Shown piece by piece: positions 24,560 through 33,414 of a stretch of 64,000 bases of DNA. Position 1 is the stretch's first letter; the number at the start of each line of letters is the position of its first letter. A model generated the notes under the pieces. That model searched no databases, was not told where the DNA came from, and saw only the letters and a list, made by a program, of their open reading frames with translations. This DNA comes from an uncultured Chryseobacterium sp. (lineage in GTDB: Bacteria; Bacteroidota; Bacteroidia; Flavobacteriales; Weeksellaceae). The position numbers were made by a program, and so were the translations under genes. The DNA is taken from contig CAJYWN010000003.1 of assembly GCA_913778275.1 (NCBI GenBank), forward strand, positions 1 through 64,000, given 5' to 3'.

Positions 24560-26071
24560 TTACCGTACCTCCTGCATTAATTTTTTTACAAAAGGAGAAA
24601 TCAAAATTAATACAACTCCGGCAATTACCGCATACAATCCCAATTGTTTATATCCATCGGTATAAGTGATCAAAGCATCATAATTGGTAGAGCCTTCCTT
24701 CGCTGTAGCCAGCCCTGCACCGATAATCCCGGCAACATATTGTCCGTATGCCGAAGCCAGGAACCACATTCCCATCATCATTCCCTGCAGGTTTTTGGTT
24801 GAAAGTTTCGTCATGATGGATAATCCGATAGGAGAGAGGCATAATTCTCCCAAAGTAATAACTAGCAACGCAATAGTGAAGAAATTCAATGAAGTAATCC
24901 CCTGAAGATTGGCAAAAAATCGTGTTGCAAATAAAACGTAATAACCTAAGCCTAAGAAAATAAAACCTAACCCGAACTTAATAATGGTATTCGGCTCAAT
25001 TTTTCTTTTGCTCATCCAGATCCATAATAATCCGATCAGTGGTGCAAGGAAAATGATGAAAAAGGCGCCTCCGGAATTATTGACGCCATTAGGATCAAGC
25101 CCTAATAAATCATTATTTAAATTTTTAGCAGCGAAGATACTTAGTGAACCTCCGCTTTGCTCATAAATTCCCCAGAATAGAATAGAGAATAAAATGAAGA
25201 CTAAAGCTGCCAAAAGCTTGTTTCGCTCTGCAGGCGTTACCTTGGTCATTTCATAAAACAGGTAAATCAAAGTCAACGGTCCTACGGTCCACATGAAATA
25301 ATCCGTATACTCGGTTTTAGCGACCATGATCATGATAATTGGTACAAAAATCAACGATAAAACATAGACGCCATACTCCTGCCATTTCGGAATGGGGGCA
25401 GATTTAACTTCATTCAAGGGATGTCCAGGCTGCAGACCGATTGTTCCTAATCTTTTTTGAGTAAAAATAAAATTGATCAAGCTGACTACCATTACGATGG
25501 CTGCCAACCCGAACGCAACATTCCATCTCATATCTTCCGGGATTACCTTAGCGAGAATTTCCCCTTTCCCGATGGTAATACAAAAGTAACCTCCCAGCAA
25601 AGCGCCAAGATTTATCCCTGCATAAAATAGTGAAAATCCTGCATCAGCTCTTGAATCATTCGGTTTGTAAAGCTGCCCCACCATTGATGAAATATTCGGT
25701 TTGAAAAACCCGGTTCCCACTACGGTAAATGCAATACCAAGAAAGAAAAATTTGTGGGGATCTGCAGCCAGAATCAAGCTTCCGATGATCATCAGAATTC
25801 CACCCCAGAAGAGTGATTTCCTAAAACCTAAAATTTTATCCGCAAATAATCCTCCGATAAAGGTAAAAGCGTAAACAAATGCCTGCGTAGCAGCGTATTG
25901 AAGATTGGCTTCTTTTTCGTGAAGATTAAGCTGTGAAATCATAAAGAAAACGAGCATTCCGCGCATTCCGTAAAAACAGAAGCGTTCCCACATTTCGGAA
26001 AAGAAGAGACTCCAGATTTGTCTGGGGTATTTTCCTTTGAAATTTTGTATTTCGTCAAGGGTTAAATTCAT
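24560..26071 (-). CDS. POT family proton-coupled peptide transporter (1)
   Basis: This 503-residue inner-membrane carrier imports di- and tripeptides with protons. The POT signature EMWERFCFYGMRGMLVFF at the N terminus contains the E-x-x-E-R proton/peptide motif. The second signature appears as FSLFYAGINLGALLGGYFCI, and GELCLSPIGLSIMTKLS marks the C-terminal bundle. About 12-14 hydrophobic helices can be followed. It is the shortest and last of three tandem POT genes on this strand and lacks the long loops of the other two. An 11-bp-arm palindrome lies 43 bp upstream. Confidence 0.94.
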   Translation of the reverse strand: MNLTLDEIQNFKGKYPRQIWSLFFSEMWERFCFYGMRGMLVFFMISQLNLHEKEANLQYAATQAFVYAFTFIGGLFADKILGFRKSLFWGGILMIIGSLILAADPHKFFFLGIAFTVVGTGFFKPNISSMVGQLYKPNDSRADAGFSLFYAGINLGALLGGYFCITIGKGEILAKVIPEDMRWNVAFGLAAIVMVVSLINFIFTQKRLGTIGLQPGHPLNEVKSAPIPKWQEYGVYVLSLIFVPIIMIMVAKTEYTDYFMWTVGPLTLIYLFYEMTKVTPAERNKLLAALVFILFSILFWGIYEQSGGSLSIFAAKNLNNDLLGLDPNGVNNSGGAFFIIFLAPLIGLLWIWMSKRKIEPNTIIKFGLGFIFLGLGYYVLFATRFFANLQGITSLNFFTIALLVITLGELCLSPIGLSIMTKLSTKNLQGMMMGMWFLASAYGQYVAGIIGAGLATAKEGSTNYDALITYTDGYKQLGLYAVIAGVVLILISPFVKKLMQEVR

Positions 26072-26113
26072 AATGGTATATGATTAAGTTTAATTAAGGA
26101 TTTTGTTTCAACT

Positions 26114-26142
26114 TAATTGTTGACGCAATGAGTCAACAATTA
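26114..26142. promoter_or_regulatory. Inverted repeat upstream of POT 1
   Basis: TAATTGTTGAC and GTCAACAATTA form perfect 11-bp arms around GCAATGA. There is no T-run, so an operator or a 5'-leader stem is more likely than a terminator. No consensus -7 element is visible nearby. Confidence 0.5.
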
Positions 26143-26165
26143 CAAGAACACACGAAAATAAAAAA

Positions 26166-26187
26166 AACCTCTGACTTGACAGAGGTT
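26166..26187 (-). terminator. Terminator after POT 2
   Basis: On the minus strand AACCTCTG pairs with CAGAGGTT around a 6-nt loop and runs into a T-rich tail (plus-strand A-run at 26160-26167). Confidence 0.85.
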
Positions 26188-26209
26188 TAGAATATTTATT
26201 TGATGCAGA

Positions 26210-27964
26210 TTAATTTACACCATGCATCATTTTCTTTAAGATCGGTGAAATTAAAGCTAAGATTACTGCTGCAATACCACAAAGAACTACGAATACCATG
26301 AAGAATTCAAATAAGTTGTGGATTTCAAATCCTGCAAAAGTAGGATTTTGTAAAGGCAATTGCGCTTTTTCGAATGCTGCTACCTGATCTGGGGTCAATG
26401 TAACTTTCTTATCTAAAACATCCTGAAGGTTTACCCCAATTTCCTGTGCTTTGGAAAACTTGTCTCCTGTTGCAGGAATTAGTGCTCCTAACGAACCCGC
26501 CAAAGCATATCCTGCGGCATTGGAAATAAAGAAAACACCGTATAGCAACGAAGCAAATCTTTTCGGAGCCAGTTTACCTACCAGAGATAACCCGATTGGC
26601 GAAAGGCAAAGCTCACCGCAAGTCTGGATAAAATATAAAAGCATTAACCATTTAATCGCTAATAATCCTGAATTTCCAAGATCTTTTACATTGTGTGCAA
26701 TGATAAAATAACTTAAAGCGATCAACGCAAGGCCCATTGCCTGCTTCATCGGAGAAACCGGCTCTTTGCCTCTTGCTCTTAATTTATCCCAGATTAAACT
26801 GAAGGGAACGGCTAATAATACAACGAAGATCCCATTGAAAATCTGCACCATTGAAGGCGGCATATTCCATCCAAAGATATTTCTGTCCGTCTGGTTGTCT
26901 GCAATAAACGTTAATGAAGAACCTGCCTGCTCGAAAGCTGCCCAGAAGAAAATAATAAAGAATGATACAATATAAATTACCCAGATTCTCTGTCTTTCTA
27001 CTTTATTTTCAGCAGAAGTCATGATTAAGAATGCTAAGGAAATACCTGCCGCGTAAATGAAAGGATAAATAATTCCTTTGATTAATTGTCCCATTTCTAC
27101 CGCTTTGAAACCAAATTCTCCAACAAGAAGATATCGGAATACAAAGAATAAAACAATAAATAATGCTCCTGTAATTCCTAATGCCGCTCCGGAGAATTTA
27201 GCAGTCTGCGTTTCTCCTTCTTCAAAATCTGCACTGGTATTATGTTTCGGTAACCCTCCGATGGGTCTTCCTTCCGGAGTTACTACATATTTGTTTTTAA
27301 GGATAAAGAATGTTACGGTACCGATGATCATCGCAATGGAAGCGGCAAGGAATCCCCATTTGAACGCGAATATATCTCTTACTCCTGTAGTCGCATCTTT
27401 TACATCCCCTAAATAAGGACAGATAAACTGACCCAAAAATGCTCCGATATTAATTCCCATGTAGAAAATCGTGAAGGCAGAATCCAGCTTAGATTTTTCC
27501 TGTTTAGGGTAAAGGCTTCCCACCATTGAGGAAATGTTCGGTTTAAAAAAGCCGTTACCGAAAATGATGATGAAAAGGGCAAGCCACATAAACATTTTTG
27601 CGCTGTCAATGCTTCCTGAGAAAGTAGAGGCACTGATGAACAGTAAGAACTGACCGATGGCCATTAATGATCCACCGATAAGGATCGCATTTCTGTTACC
27701 GATATATTTATCTGCAATGAACCCTCCCAAAAGCGGGGTAAGGTAACATAAAGCTAAAAATCCTCCATAGATGATTGCTGCATCAGCTTCTTTTATTAAT
27801 AAGGAATTTACCATGAAGAGCGTTAACAATGCTCTCATTCCATAAAAGTTGAAACGCTCCCACATTTCTGTTCCGAATAAAACCCATAATCCTTTCGGAT
27901 GTCTGGATCCTTTATTCTCTACAAACTCATCCTGTTTCGGACTTAATGCTTCAGTATTATCCAT
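26210..27964 (-). CDS. POT family proton-coupled peptide transporter (2)
   Basis: The 584-residue transporter has the POT motif EMWERFNFYGMRALLTLF, the second signature FTIFYMGINIGAFLGQF and the late CGELCLSPIGLSLVGKLAPKRF. Compared with its neighbour it has an added polar segment of about 45 residues before the last helix (residues around 500-545, including NLQDVLDKKVTLTPDQ). The frame extends to 27997, but that codon lies inside the -7 element at 27995-28002, so the ATG at 27964 (MDNTEALSPKQ) is the likely start. It has its own promoter and terminator and is presumably a paralogue with a different peptide preference. Confidence 0.94.
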   Translation of the reverse strand: MDNTEALSPKQDEFVENKGSRHPKGLWVLFGTEMWERFNFYGMRALLTLFMVNSLLIKEADAAIIYGGFLALCYLTPLLGGFIADKYIGNRNAILIGGSLMAIGQFLLFISASTFSGSIDSAKMFMWLALFIIIFGNGFFKPNISSMVGSLYPKQEKSKLDSAFTIFYMGINIGAFLGQFICPYLGDVKDATTGVRDIFAFKWGFLAASIAMIIGTVTFFILKNKYVVTPEGRPIGGLPKHNTSADFEEGETQTAKFSGAALGITGALFIVLFFVFRYLLVGEFGFKAVEMGQLIKGIIYPFIYAAGISLAFLIMTSAENKVERQRIWVIYIVSFFIIFFWAAFEQAGSSLTFIADNQTDRNIFGWNMPPSMVQIFNGIFVVLLAVPFSLIWDKLRARGKEPVSPMKQAMGLALIALSYFIIAHNVKDLGNSGLLAIKWLMLLYFIQTCGELCLSPIGLSLVGKLAPKRFASLLYGVFFISNAAGYALAGSLGALIPATGDKFSKAQEIGVNLQDVLDKKVTLTPDQVAAFEKAQLPLQNPTFAGFEIHNLFEFFMVFVVLCGIAAVILALISPILKKMMHGVN

Positions 27965-27994
27965 TTTTATATTGTTAATTTTTGTTAAGACTGA

Positions 27995-28002
27995 CAAATA
28001 TA
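27995..28002 (-). promoter_or_regulatory. -7 element for POT 2
   Basis: On the minus strand this reads TATATTTG, 30 bp before the ATG at 27964. It rules out the upstream in-frame ATG at 27997. Confidence 0.65.
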
Positions 28003-28050
28003 GTTTTTTTTAGGTTTTCGGCAAGGTTTTAATTTTATAATTCAATAAAA

Positions 28051-28075
28051 AAGCTGCAGAATAACTCTACAGCTT
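28051..28075 (-). terminator. Terminator after POT 3
   Basis: AAGCTGCAG pairs with CTACAGCTT (one G-U) around a 7-nt loop. A six-A run on the left gives a U-tract on the minus strand. Confidence 0.8.
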
Positions 28076-28099
28076 ATTTTCTGTTATATTTATCAAATA

Positions 28100-29755
28100 T
28101 TAATGCCCTTTTTCTTTCATGATTTTGTTTAATCTCTTCAACATCGATAAACCTAAAAGAGTGGCAAAAATCAATAAAGCAAAATTTACGAAGAAGTAAT
28201 TCATCTTGTTATCATAATTGTACCAGGTACTTGCCAGAATTCCGGAAAGTTTGTTTCCGACTGAGTTGGCGAGGAAAAATCCGCCCATCATTAAAGCGGT
28301 AATCCGTGCCGGGGAAAGTTTTGAAACAAATGACAATCCCATCGGTGAAAGGCAAAGCTCACCAACGGTAATCACTCCATACCCTGCAACCAGCCACCAA
28401 GGTGAAACCTTCACGGCACCATTGTCGCCGGCCCAAACCGCAAGAACCATTACCAGACATGATAATGCTGAAATGAATAATCCCAGAACAATTTTGGTTG
28501 GAGTCAACGGCTCTTTTCCGCGTTTTCTTAAAAATGCCCAGAATCCAACAACAACAGGCGTTAAAGCTATGACCCAGAACGGATTGATGGATTGAAATAA
28601 TTCCGTGTTGTATAAGTAGGTTTTTACTTCAGGATTTTTCTCTAATTGTGCGCGCTGTTCAGGAGAAATATTTTTAAAATAAATATCCTTTCCCTGTACC
28701 TTGATTGTTTTACCGTCTTTATCTTTCTGCGACTGGAACTGATCATCATAAAAAGGAACTTCCTTGTCTTCATAACTTTTCCCTTCAACCATGTAAATTC
28801 CTTCCAATGGCTTTTCCATAGCGACAGGAACGCTTCGGTCCGTGTAATAGTTGGCCCATCTTGTTAAAGCTGTTCCGTTCTGCTTGAAAACTGCCCAGAA
28901 AAACATGCTGATTAAGAAAACCGATAACAAGGCTCCAATGGAAGACTTTTCATCCGGTTTTGCTTTAAAATACAACGAAGCATAAAAATAAATAACCGGT
29001 ACGCAGGCAAAAATAAAGGCATCCGTATTGTCGCTTCCGAAAATATTTCCCGGTATTATCCAGCCGATTGCTCCGGCAACAATAGCAGGCAGAAAAACTT
29101 TAACTAAAATTTCAGAAAGCTTGGTGTCGCCTTCCTGTACAGGTTTCATCTGAGCTGCATGAATATAATGTTTCCTGCCGATGGTAAAAATTACCAGTCC
29201 GATCAGCATCCCGACTCCGGCCGTGATGAAAGCTTCACCCCAACCGAATTTATTCCGCATGAATGCCGCAATGATATTACAGATAAACGCTCCGATATTG
29301 ATTCCCATATAAAAAATATTATAGCCGGAATCCTTGTTGGCTTTATAAGGTTCCTCGGAATATAAATTTCCAAGCAATGTTGAAATGGTAGGCTTGAAAA
29401 AACCGTTTCCGATAATAATTAATGCTAATGAAGAATAAAAAAGAGTAAGATCTTTAAAGACACCCATCCCGATGTAGCCGGCTGCCATTAACACGCCTCC
29501 CAGATAAATGGATTTGATATATCCCAGAACCCGGTCTGCAAGAAATCCGCCGATAAAGGGAGTTAAGTAGGTCAGAGCAATGTAGGTTCCGAAAATATCG
29601 TCTGCGGTTTTGTCGGGAAGTCCGAGGCCACCTTTTACGCCGGTTGGTTCAATCACATACAACACAAAAATTCCGAGAATCAGATAGTACCCGAAACGCT
29701 CCCACATTTCCGTAAAGAAGAGGAAAGGCAATCCCTTAGGATGTTTAGTCTTCAT
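28100..29755 (-). CDS. POT family proton-coupled peptide transporter (3)
   Basis: The 551-residue transporter has EMWERFGYYLILGIFVLYV, YNIFYMGINIGAFICNII and GELCLSPMGLSFVSKLSPARI. It is distinguished by a hydrophilic insert of about 80-90 residues in the middle (around residues 305-390, with KPLEGIYMVEGKSYEDKEV and YFKNISPEQRAQLEKNPEV), which would form an extra-membrane domain between helices. It is the first of three tandem POT genes. It has its own -7 element at 29778-29785 and is divergent from the toxin-antitoxin pair. Confidence 0.93.
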   Translation of the reverse strand: MKTKHPKGLPFLFFTEMWERFGYYLILGIFVLYVIEPTGVKGGLGLPDKTADDIFGTYIALTYLTPFIGGFLADRVLGYIKSIYLGGVLMAAGYIGMGVFKDLTLFYSSLALIIIGNGFFKPTISTLLGNLYSEEPYKANKDSGYNIFYMGINIGAFICNIIAAFMRNKFGWGEAFITAGVGMLIGLVIFTIGRKHYIHAAQMKPVQEGDTKLSEILVKVFLPAIVAGAIGWIIPGNIFGSDNTDAFIFACVPVIYFYASLYFKAKPDEKSSIGALLSVFLISMFFWAVFKQNGTALTRWANYYTDRSVPVAMEKPLEGIYMVEGKSYEDKEVPFYDDQFQSQKDKDGKTIKVQGKDIYFKNISPEQRAQLEKNPEVKTYLYNTELFQSINPFWVIALTPVVVGFWAFLRKRGKEPLTPTKIVLGLFISALSCLVMVLAVWAGDNGAVKVSPWWLVAGYGVITVGELCLSPMGLSFVSKLSPARITALMMGGFFLANSVGNKLSGILASTWYNYDNKMNYFFVNFALLIFATLLGLSMLKRLNKIMKEKGH

Positions 29756-29777
29756 AGTTGATAAATTTCAAATTTCA

Positions 29778-29785
29778 CAAATATA
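29778..29785 (-). promoter_or_regulatory. -7 element for POT 3
   Basis: On the minus strand this reads TATATTTG, 22 bp before the ATG at 29755. Confidence 0.6.
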
Positions 29786-29814
29786 GAATTTTAAAAATAA
29801 TAATGGGATTTTAT

Positions 29815-29822
29815 TAACTTTG
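29815..29822 (+). promoter_or_regulatory. -7 element for the toxin-antitoxin operon
   Basis: TAACTTTG matches TAnnTTTG, 18 bp before the antitoxin ATG. The divergent POT 3 promoter is only 29 bp away. Confidence 0.55.
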
Positions 29823-29840
29823 GATAAAATAAGATGAAAA

Positions 29841-30086
29841 ATGGAAATCACATTAAAAGATCTAGAAAACAATATCAGAACACTTCCGGAGAATTTTTAT
29901 GAGGAAGTAAATGATTTTATTGATTTTTTGAAGCATAAACATTTTAAAGAAAAACAATATGAAGTTCCAGAATGGCAACAAGAGGAGGTAAAAAGAAGGA
30001 TTAATTATTCTCAAAATAATCCTCAAAGTTTTGTTTCCGAATCTGAAATGGATGATTACTTAAGAAGTTTAGAACATGGCGATTAA
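29841..30086 (+). CDS. Antitoxin of a RelE/ParE-type module
   Basis: This 81-residue acidic protein is likely the antitoxin. It has an N-terminal helical part (LKDLENNIRTLPENFYEEVNDFIDFL) similar to DUF2281/addiction-module proteins and a C-terminal toxin-binding segment (VPEWQQEEVKRRI) found in antitoxins of this class. Its reading frame overlaps the toxin gene by 11 bp, typical of TA pairs. No classical DNA-binding domain is obvious, so autoregulation is uncertain. Confidence 0.82.
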   Translation: MEITLKDLENNIRTLPENFYEEVNDFIDFLKHKHFKEKQYEVPEWQQEEVKRRINYSQNNPQSFVSESEMDDYLRSLEHGD

Positions 30087-30378
30087 ATTAATTTATAACC
30101 GTTTTGTTAAAGATGATCTTAAGGAAATCAATAAGTGGTATAAAGAAATAAATAAAGAATTGTGGAATAGTTTTAGTAAGGAATTCCGTCTGAAAATCAA
30201 TCTCATTAAAGAAAATCCTTTATCGTTTGAATTGAAATATAATAATATTAGAATCGTTTTTCTAAAGAAATTTCCCTATGGAATTCATTATTTATATAAC
30301 GCAGAAGAAAACTTAATTGAAATATACTCTGTATTTCACACTTCCAGAGATCCTGAAAAATGGCAAGAAAGAAAATAA
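30076..30378 (+). CDS. RelE/ParE superfamily toxin
   Basis: The 100-residue basic protein has the RelE/ParE fold pattern: a first strand with helix LIYNRFVKDDLKEINKWYKEI, a second helix, then strands NIRIVFLKKFPYGIHYLY and EENLIEIYSVFHTSRDPEKW. The end H-x-S-R-D-P-x-x-W is common in this group. Members either cut ribosome-bound mRNA or poison gyrase; which applies here cannot be told. Its start overlaps the antitoxin by 11 bp and a strong terminator follows. Confidence 0.88.
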   Translation: MAIKLIYNRFVKDDLKEINKWYKEINKELWNSFSKEFRLKINLIKENPLSFELKYNNIRIVFLKKFPYGIHYLYNAEENLIEIYSVFHTSRDPEKWQERK

Positions 30379-30413
30379 AATCCGAATCTTAAATTGAAGA
30401 TTCGGATTTTTTT
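30378..30413. terminator. Bidirectional terminator, TA operon / S9 peptidase
   Basis: AAATCCGAATCTT pairs exactly with AAGATTCGGATTT around AAATTG, with T7 on the plus strand and a T-rich tail on the minus strand. Confidence 0.88.
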
Positions 30414-30433
30414 ATGGTTAAATTTTATCTGAA

Positions 30434-32563
30434 TTACAAATTCTCCAAAATAAAATCAGTCATTTTCTGGTACAGCTGAGGTCTTGTCTGCCCACCGTAA
30501 ATTCCGTGGTTTTTATCAGGATACGCCATAAAATCAAATTGCTTTTTATTTTGAATCAACGCTTCAGAGAATTGCATGGAATTCTGAAAATGTACGTTGT
30601 CATCGGCTGTTCCGTGGATTAATAAGAATTTTCCTTTTAACAAATTCGCATATTCGGTAGGAGAGTTCTTATCATATCCGTCAGGATTTTCCTGCGGTGT
30701 TCTCAGGAATCTTTCCGTGTAAACGGAATCGTAAAATCTCCAGTTGGTAACCGGTGCAACCGCAATTCCCATTTTGAAAACATCCGCACCTTTGGTCATC
30801 GCTAAGCTCGTCATATAACCACCGAAGCTCCATCCGAACATCCCAATTCTTGATTTATCAATATAAGACTGATTTCCAAACCATTTAGCCGCTGTAATCT
30901 GATCTTCAATCTCATATTTTCCCAAATTCATGTAGGTCACTTTCTTGAATTTGGCGCCTTTATAGCCTGTTCCGCGGCCGTCTACGCAGGCAACAATATA
31001 GCCCTTTTGAGCTAACATCTCAAACCAAAGCGCATTGCCGTTGTCCCAGGAATTGGCAACCTGCTGAGATCCCGGTCCTGAATACTGGAACATGAACAAC
31101 GGATATTTTTTATTTTTATCAAAGTTTTTAGGCTTAATAATCCATGCGTTCATCTGATCTCCGGCTTCGTTGGGAATCGTTAAAAACTCTTTTTCAACAA
31201 ATTGATCCGCTTTCAGTTTCTGAAGCTGGGCATCGTTATTCTGAAGTTCCTTTACTACTTTTCCGTTTCCATCCTTTAGAACAAAAGTATAAGGTCTTGA
31301 AGCGGTAGAAGATGTCTCGATGAAATAATTATAATTTTTGCTGAAGCTTGCGGAATTATTACCTTCAGCATTGGAAATAAGCTGAGATTTCCCGTTTTCG
31401 ATATTTACTTTGGAAACCACTTTGTTGATGCTTCCTTTCTCGGTTGTCTGAACGTAAATTTCTTTTGATTTGGGGTTGTAGCCATAATAATCGGTAACTT
31501 CCCAATTCCCTTTGGTAACCTGCTTTTTCAGCTTCCCGTCTTTGTCGTACCAGTACAGATGGCGGTTTCCGTCTCTTTCGGAACCCCACAGAAAAGAATC
31601 GTCTTCCAGGAATTCCAACGTAGGACTGTCGGTATCGATCCATTTTTCATCCGTTTCGGTGAACAATTTCTGTACAGTTCCGTTTTTCGTATTTACTTTT
31701 AAAACATCGGAAGCATTCTGAATTCTTTCGGATGTTATCAAAACGATTTCATCTGGTTTTGCCGTCTGAATAACGTTAGGAATATAATAATTTTTAAATG
31801 AGCTTAAATTTAAAGAAATTGTTTTTCCATTGTCCAAGCGATACAATTGTGCCGAAACTTTAGAGTTTTTTTCTCCCGCTTTCGGGTATTTGTAACGCAT
31901 TTCGGAAGGGTAAAGCGTTTTACCGTAAATCGGTATATAAATTTCCGGAACTTCGCTTTCATCAGATTTTACAAAAACAATCGCATCAGAATTTTTCGTC
32001 CATTCATATTGTCTGGCGTGCCCGAATTCTTCTTCATACACCCAGTCTGCAAGTCCGTTAATAATTGAATTTTTTTTACCGTCCGTTGTAATCTGTGTGA
32101 TTTTTCCCGAATTTAAATCCTGGTAAAATAAATTGTTCTCAGCAATAAACGCAACTTTGGTAGCATCGGGCGAAAATCTCGGCTCCTGAACAAATTGTCC
32201 TTCATTTAAAGCAACTGTTTTTCCGGATTTTAAATCTTTAATTTCAAACTTCCCAAGAAACGAATGCCTGTAGATAGGCTCGCTCTCTTTCAGAAGGAGA
32301 ATTTTGGATTCATCATCAGAAAATTCATAGCTTTCAAACTGGCCATCCACAATATTTCCTTCCTTTTGAGAAGTTTTGTACGAATATTTTGCAATGCCTC
32401 CCTGTTCGATAACCAGATAATTCTCCCCGTTTTTCATGGAAGTGATTCCGGCAATGCCTTTTCCACGGTAATATCCGGAGTATATCTTGTCTAAAGTGAT
32501 TTCTTGTGCGGCTAAGCTTTGAAATGCAGCTGCTATCGTAAGCGTTAATATGAATCTTTTCAT
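30434..32563 (-). CDS. S9 family prolyl oligopeptidase (DPP-IV-like)
   Basis: The 709-residue exported serine peptidase has a signal peptide (cleavage near SLAAQ-EI), an eight-bladed DPP-IV N domain including a WVYEEEFGHARQYEWTKNS segment with the Glu-Glu pair that anchors the substrate N terminus, and an alpha/beta-hydrolase domain. The catalytic triad is visible as GMFGWSFGGYMTS (Ser), HGTADDNVHF (Asp) and DKNHGIYGG (His). It likely removes X-Pro/Ala dipeptides in the periplasm, giving substrates for the POT carriers encoded upstream. It is monocistronic, with a -7 element at 32582-32589. Confidence 0.94.
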   Translation of the reverse strand: MKRFILTLTIAAAFQSLAAQEITLDKIYSGYYRGKGIAGITSMKNGENYLVIEQGGIAKYSYKTSQKEGNIVDGQFESYEFSDDESKILLLKESEPIYRHSFLGKFEIKDLKSGKTVALNEGQFVQEPRFSPDATKVAFIAENNLFYQDLNSGKITQITTDGKKNSIINGLADWVYEEEFGHARQYEWTKNSDAIVFVKSDESEVPEIYIPIYGKTLYPSEMRYKYPKAGEKNSKVSAQLYRLDNGKTISLNLSSFKNYYIPNVIQTAKPDEIVLITSERIQNASDVLKVNTKNGTVQKLFTETDEKWIDTDSPTLEFLEDDSFLWGSERDGNRHLYWYDKDGKLKKQVTKGNWEVTDYYGYNPKSKEIYVQTTEKGSINKVVSKVNIENGKSQLISNAEGNNSASFSKNYNYFIETSSTASRPYTFVLKDGNGKVVKELQNNDAQLQKLKADQFVEKEFLTIPNEAGDQMNAWIIKPKNFDKNKKYPLFMFQYSGPGSQQVANSWDNGNALWFEMLAQKGYIVACVDGRGTGYKGAKFKKVTYMNLGKYEIEDQITAAKWFGNQSYIDKSRIGMFGWSFGGYMTSLAMTKGADVFKMGIAVAPVTNWRFYDSVYTERFLRTPQENPDGYDKNSPTEYANLLKGKFLLIHGTADDNVHFQNSMQFSEALIQNKKQFDFMAYPDKNHGIYGGQTRPQLYQKMTDFILENL

Positions 32564-32581
32564 TTTTTATTTTAAAACTTT

Positions 32582-32589
32582 CAAATATA
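32582..32589 (-). promoter_or_regulatory. -7 element for the S9 peptidase gene
   Basis: On the minus strand this reads TATATTTG, 18 bp before the ATG at 32563. Confidence 0.6.
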
Positions 32590-32679
32590 ACAATTTTATG
32601 AATGGCAGAAAAAGTATAAAAACCGAACCTTTGGCAAAAAAATTGAATATAAAAACATAATCAATATCAGATAATAATT

Positions 32680-33153
32680 ATGGAAACGAATGCTTTTAAC
32701 CAAAAACTAAACCGATACGATTTAGGAAATACAATTGTATATACAGGCTTTTCCAGCTATCAGGATGCCCAAGAATGCGCTCAGAGAAAAAATGGCGAGT
32801 TGGTGGAAGTGGGTTTCAAAGACGGTAATGACAACCCTGAAATTTGCAATGAAGCCAACCTGCTGGATAAAAAACTCCATTATTTCGTGGATGCAGGCGA
32901 AGAATATAAATTTATTCATTCATCAGATCCCGGATTTAAAAAATATGCAGATGAGTTGCAGAAAATAAAAGCGAAACTCCTGCAGTCTCCTCCTGATGAA
33001 AGATATCTGGCCAATTTCGAAATCGAAAACACGGAAGATCCAATTGTAGTTCTTAAAAATGATCATTTTGAATCGGTCACTTCAAGAGAACGGTCAAAAT
33101 ATCTGAAACATGCAAATGTATATGAAATAGGGGTTTCGATACCAAAATCTTAA
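32680..33153 (+). CDS. Hypothetical protein, 157 aa
   Basis: I do not recognise this family. The protein is acidic, soluble and without signal peptide. Residues 18-50 (GNTIVYTGFSSYQDAQECAQ followed by KNGELVEVGFKDGNDNPE) look like a small alpha/beta unit; the middle is helical and the end is a strand pair (PIVVLKNDHFESV; NVYEIGVSIP). It lies 11 bp before a DUF6496 gene and probably shares its mRNA. DUF6496 proteins often sit with stress-type genes, so a similar role is possible but unproven. Confidence 0.65.
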   Translation: METNAFNQKLNRYDLGNTIVYTGFSSYQDAQECAQRKNGELVEVGFKDGNDNPEICNEANLLDKKLHYFVDAGEEYKFIHSSDPGFKKYADELQKIKAKLLQSPPDERYLANFEIENTEDPIVVLKNDHFESVTSRERSKYLKHANVYEIGVSIPKS

Positions 33154-33164
33154 AATATGATATT

Positions 33165-33356
33165 ATGAGCAAGAACAAATATTCAGACAAAGCTCAGGAC
33201 AAAGTAGAGAAAGTAATGCACGAATTCAAGGAAGGAAAGCTGAAGTCTTCTTCCGGAGATAAAGTGAAAAGCAGAAAGCAGGCGGTTGCCATAGGAATTT
33301 CTGAAGCAAGAGAAGAGGGCCTGAAAGTGCCTAAAGAAAAAAAGAAAAAAGATTAA
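33165..33356 (+). CDS. DUF6496 small basic protein
   Basis: The 63-residue, Lys-rich protein matches DUF6496: KYSDKAQDKVEKVMHEFKEG, then KLKSSSGDKVKSRKQAVAI and GISEAREEGLKVP. It has no export signal. The family is widespread in Bacteroidota and other soil bacteria; its function is unknown to me, though the composition suggests nucleic-acid contact. It follows the 157-aa gene by 11 bp and is closed by a terminator. Confidence 0.82.
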   Translation: MSKNKYSDKAQDKVEKVMHEFKEGKLKSSSGDKVKSRKQAVAIGISEAREEGLKVPKEKKKKD

Positions 33357-33361
33357 TTCAT

Positions 33362-33398
33362 AAAAACGCGGCATGAAAATTTTCAGGCCGCGTTTTTA
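33362..33398 (+). terminator. Terminator after DUF6496 gene
   Basis: AAAAACGCGGC pairs with GCCGCGTTTTT. The loop contains the further palindrome TGAAAATTTTCA. Confidence 0.88.
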
Positions 33399-33414
33399 TT
33401 TGTAACAAATGTTA

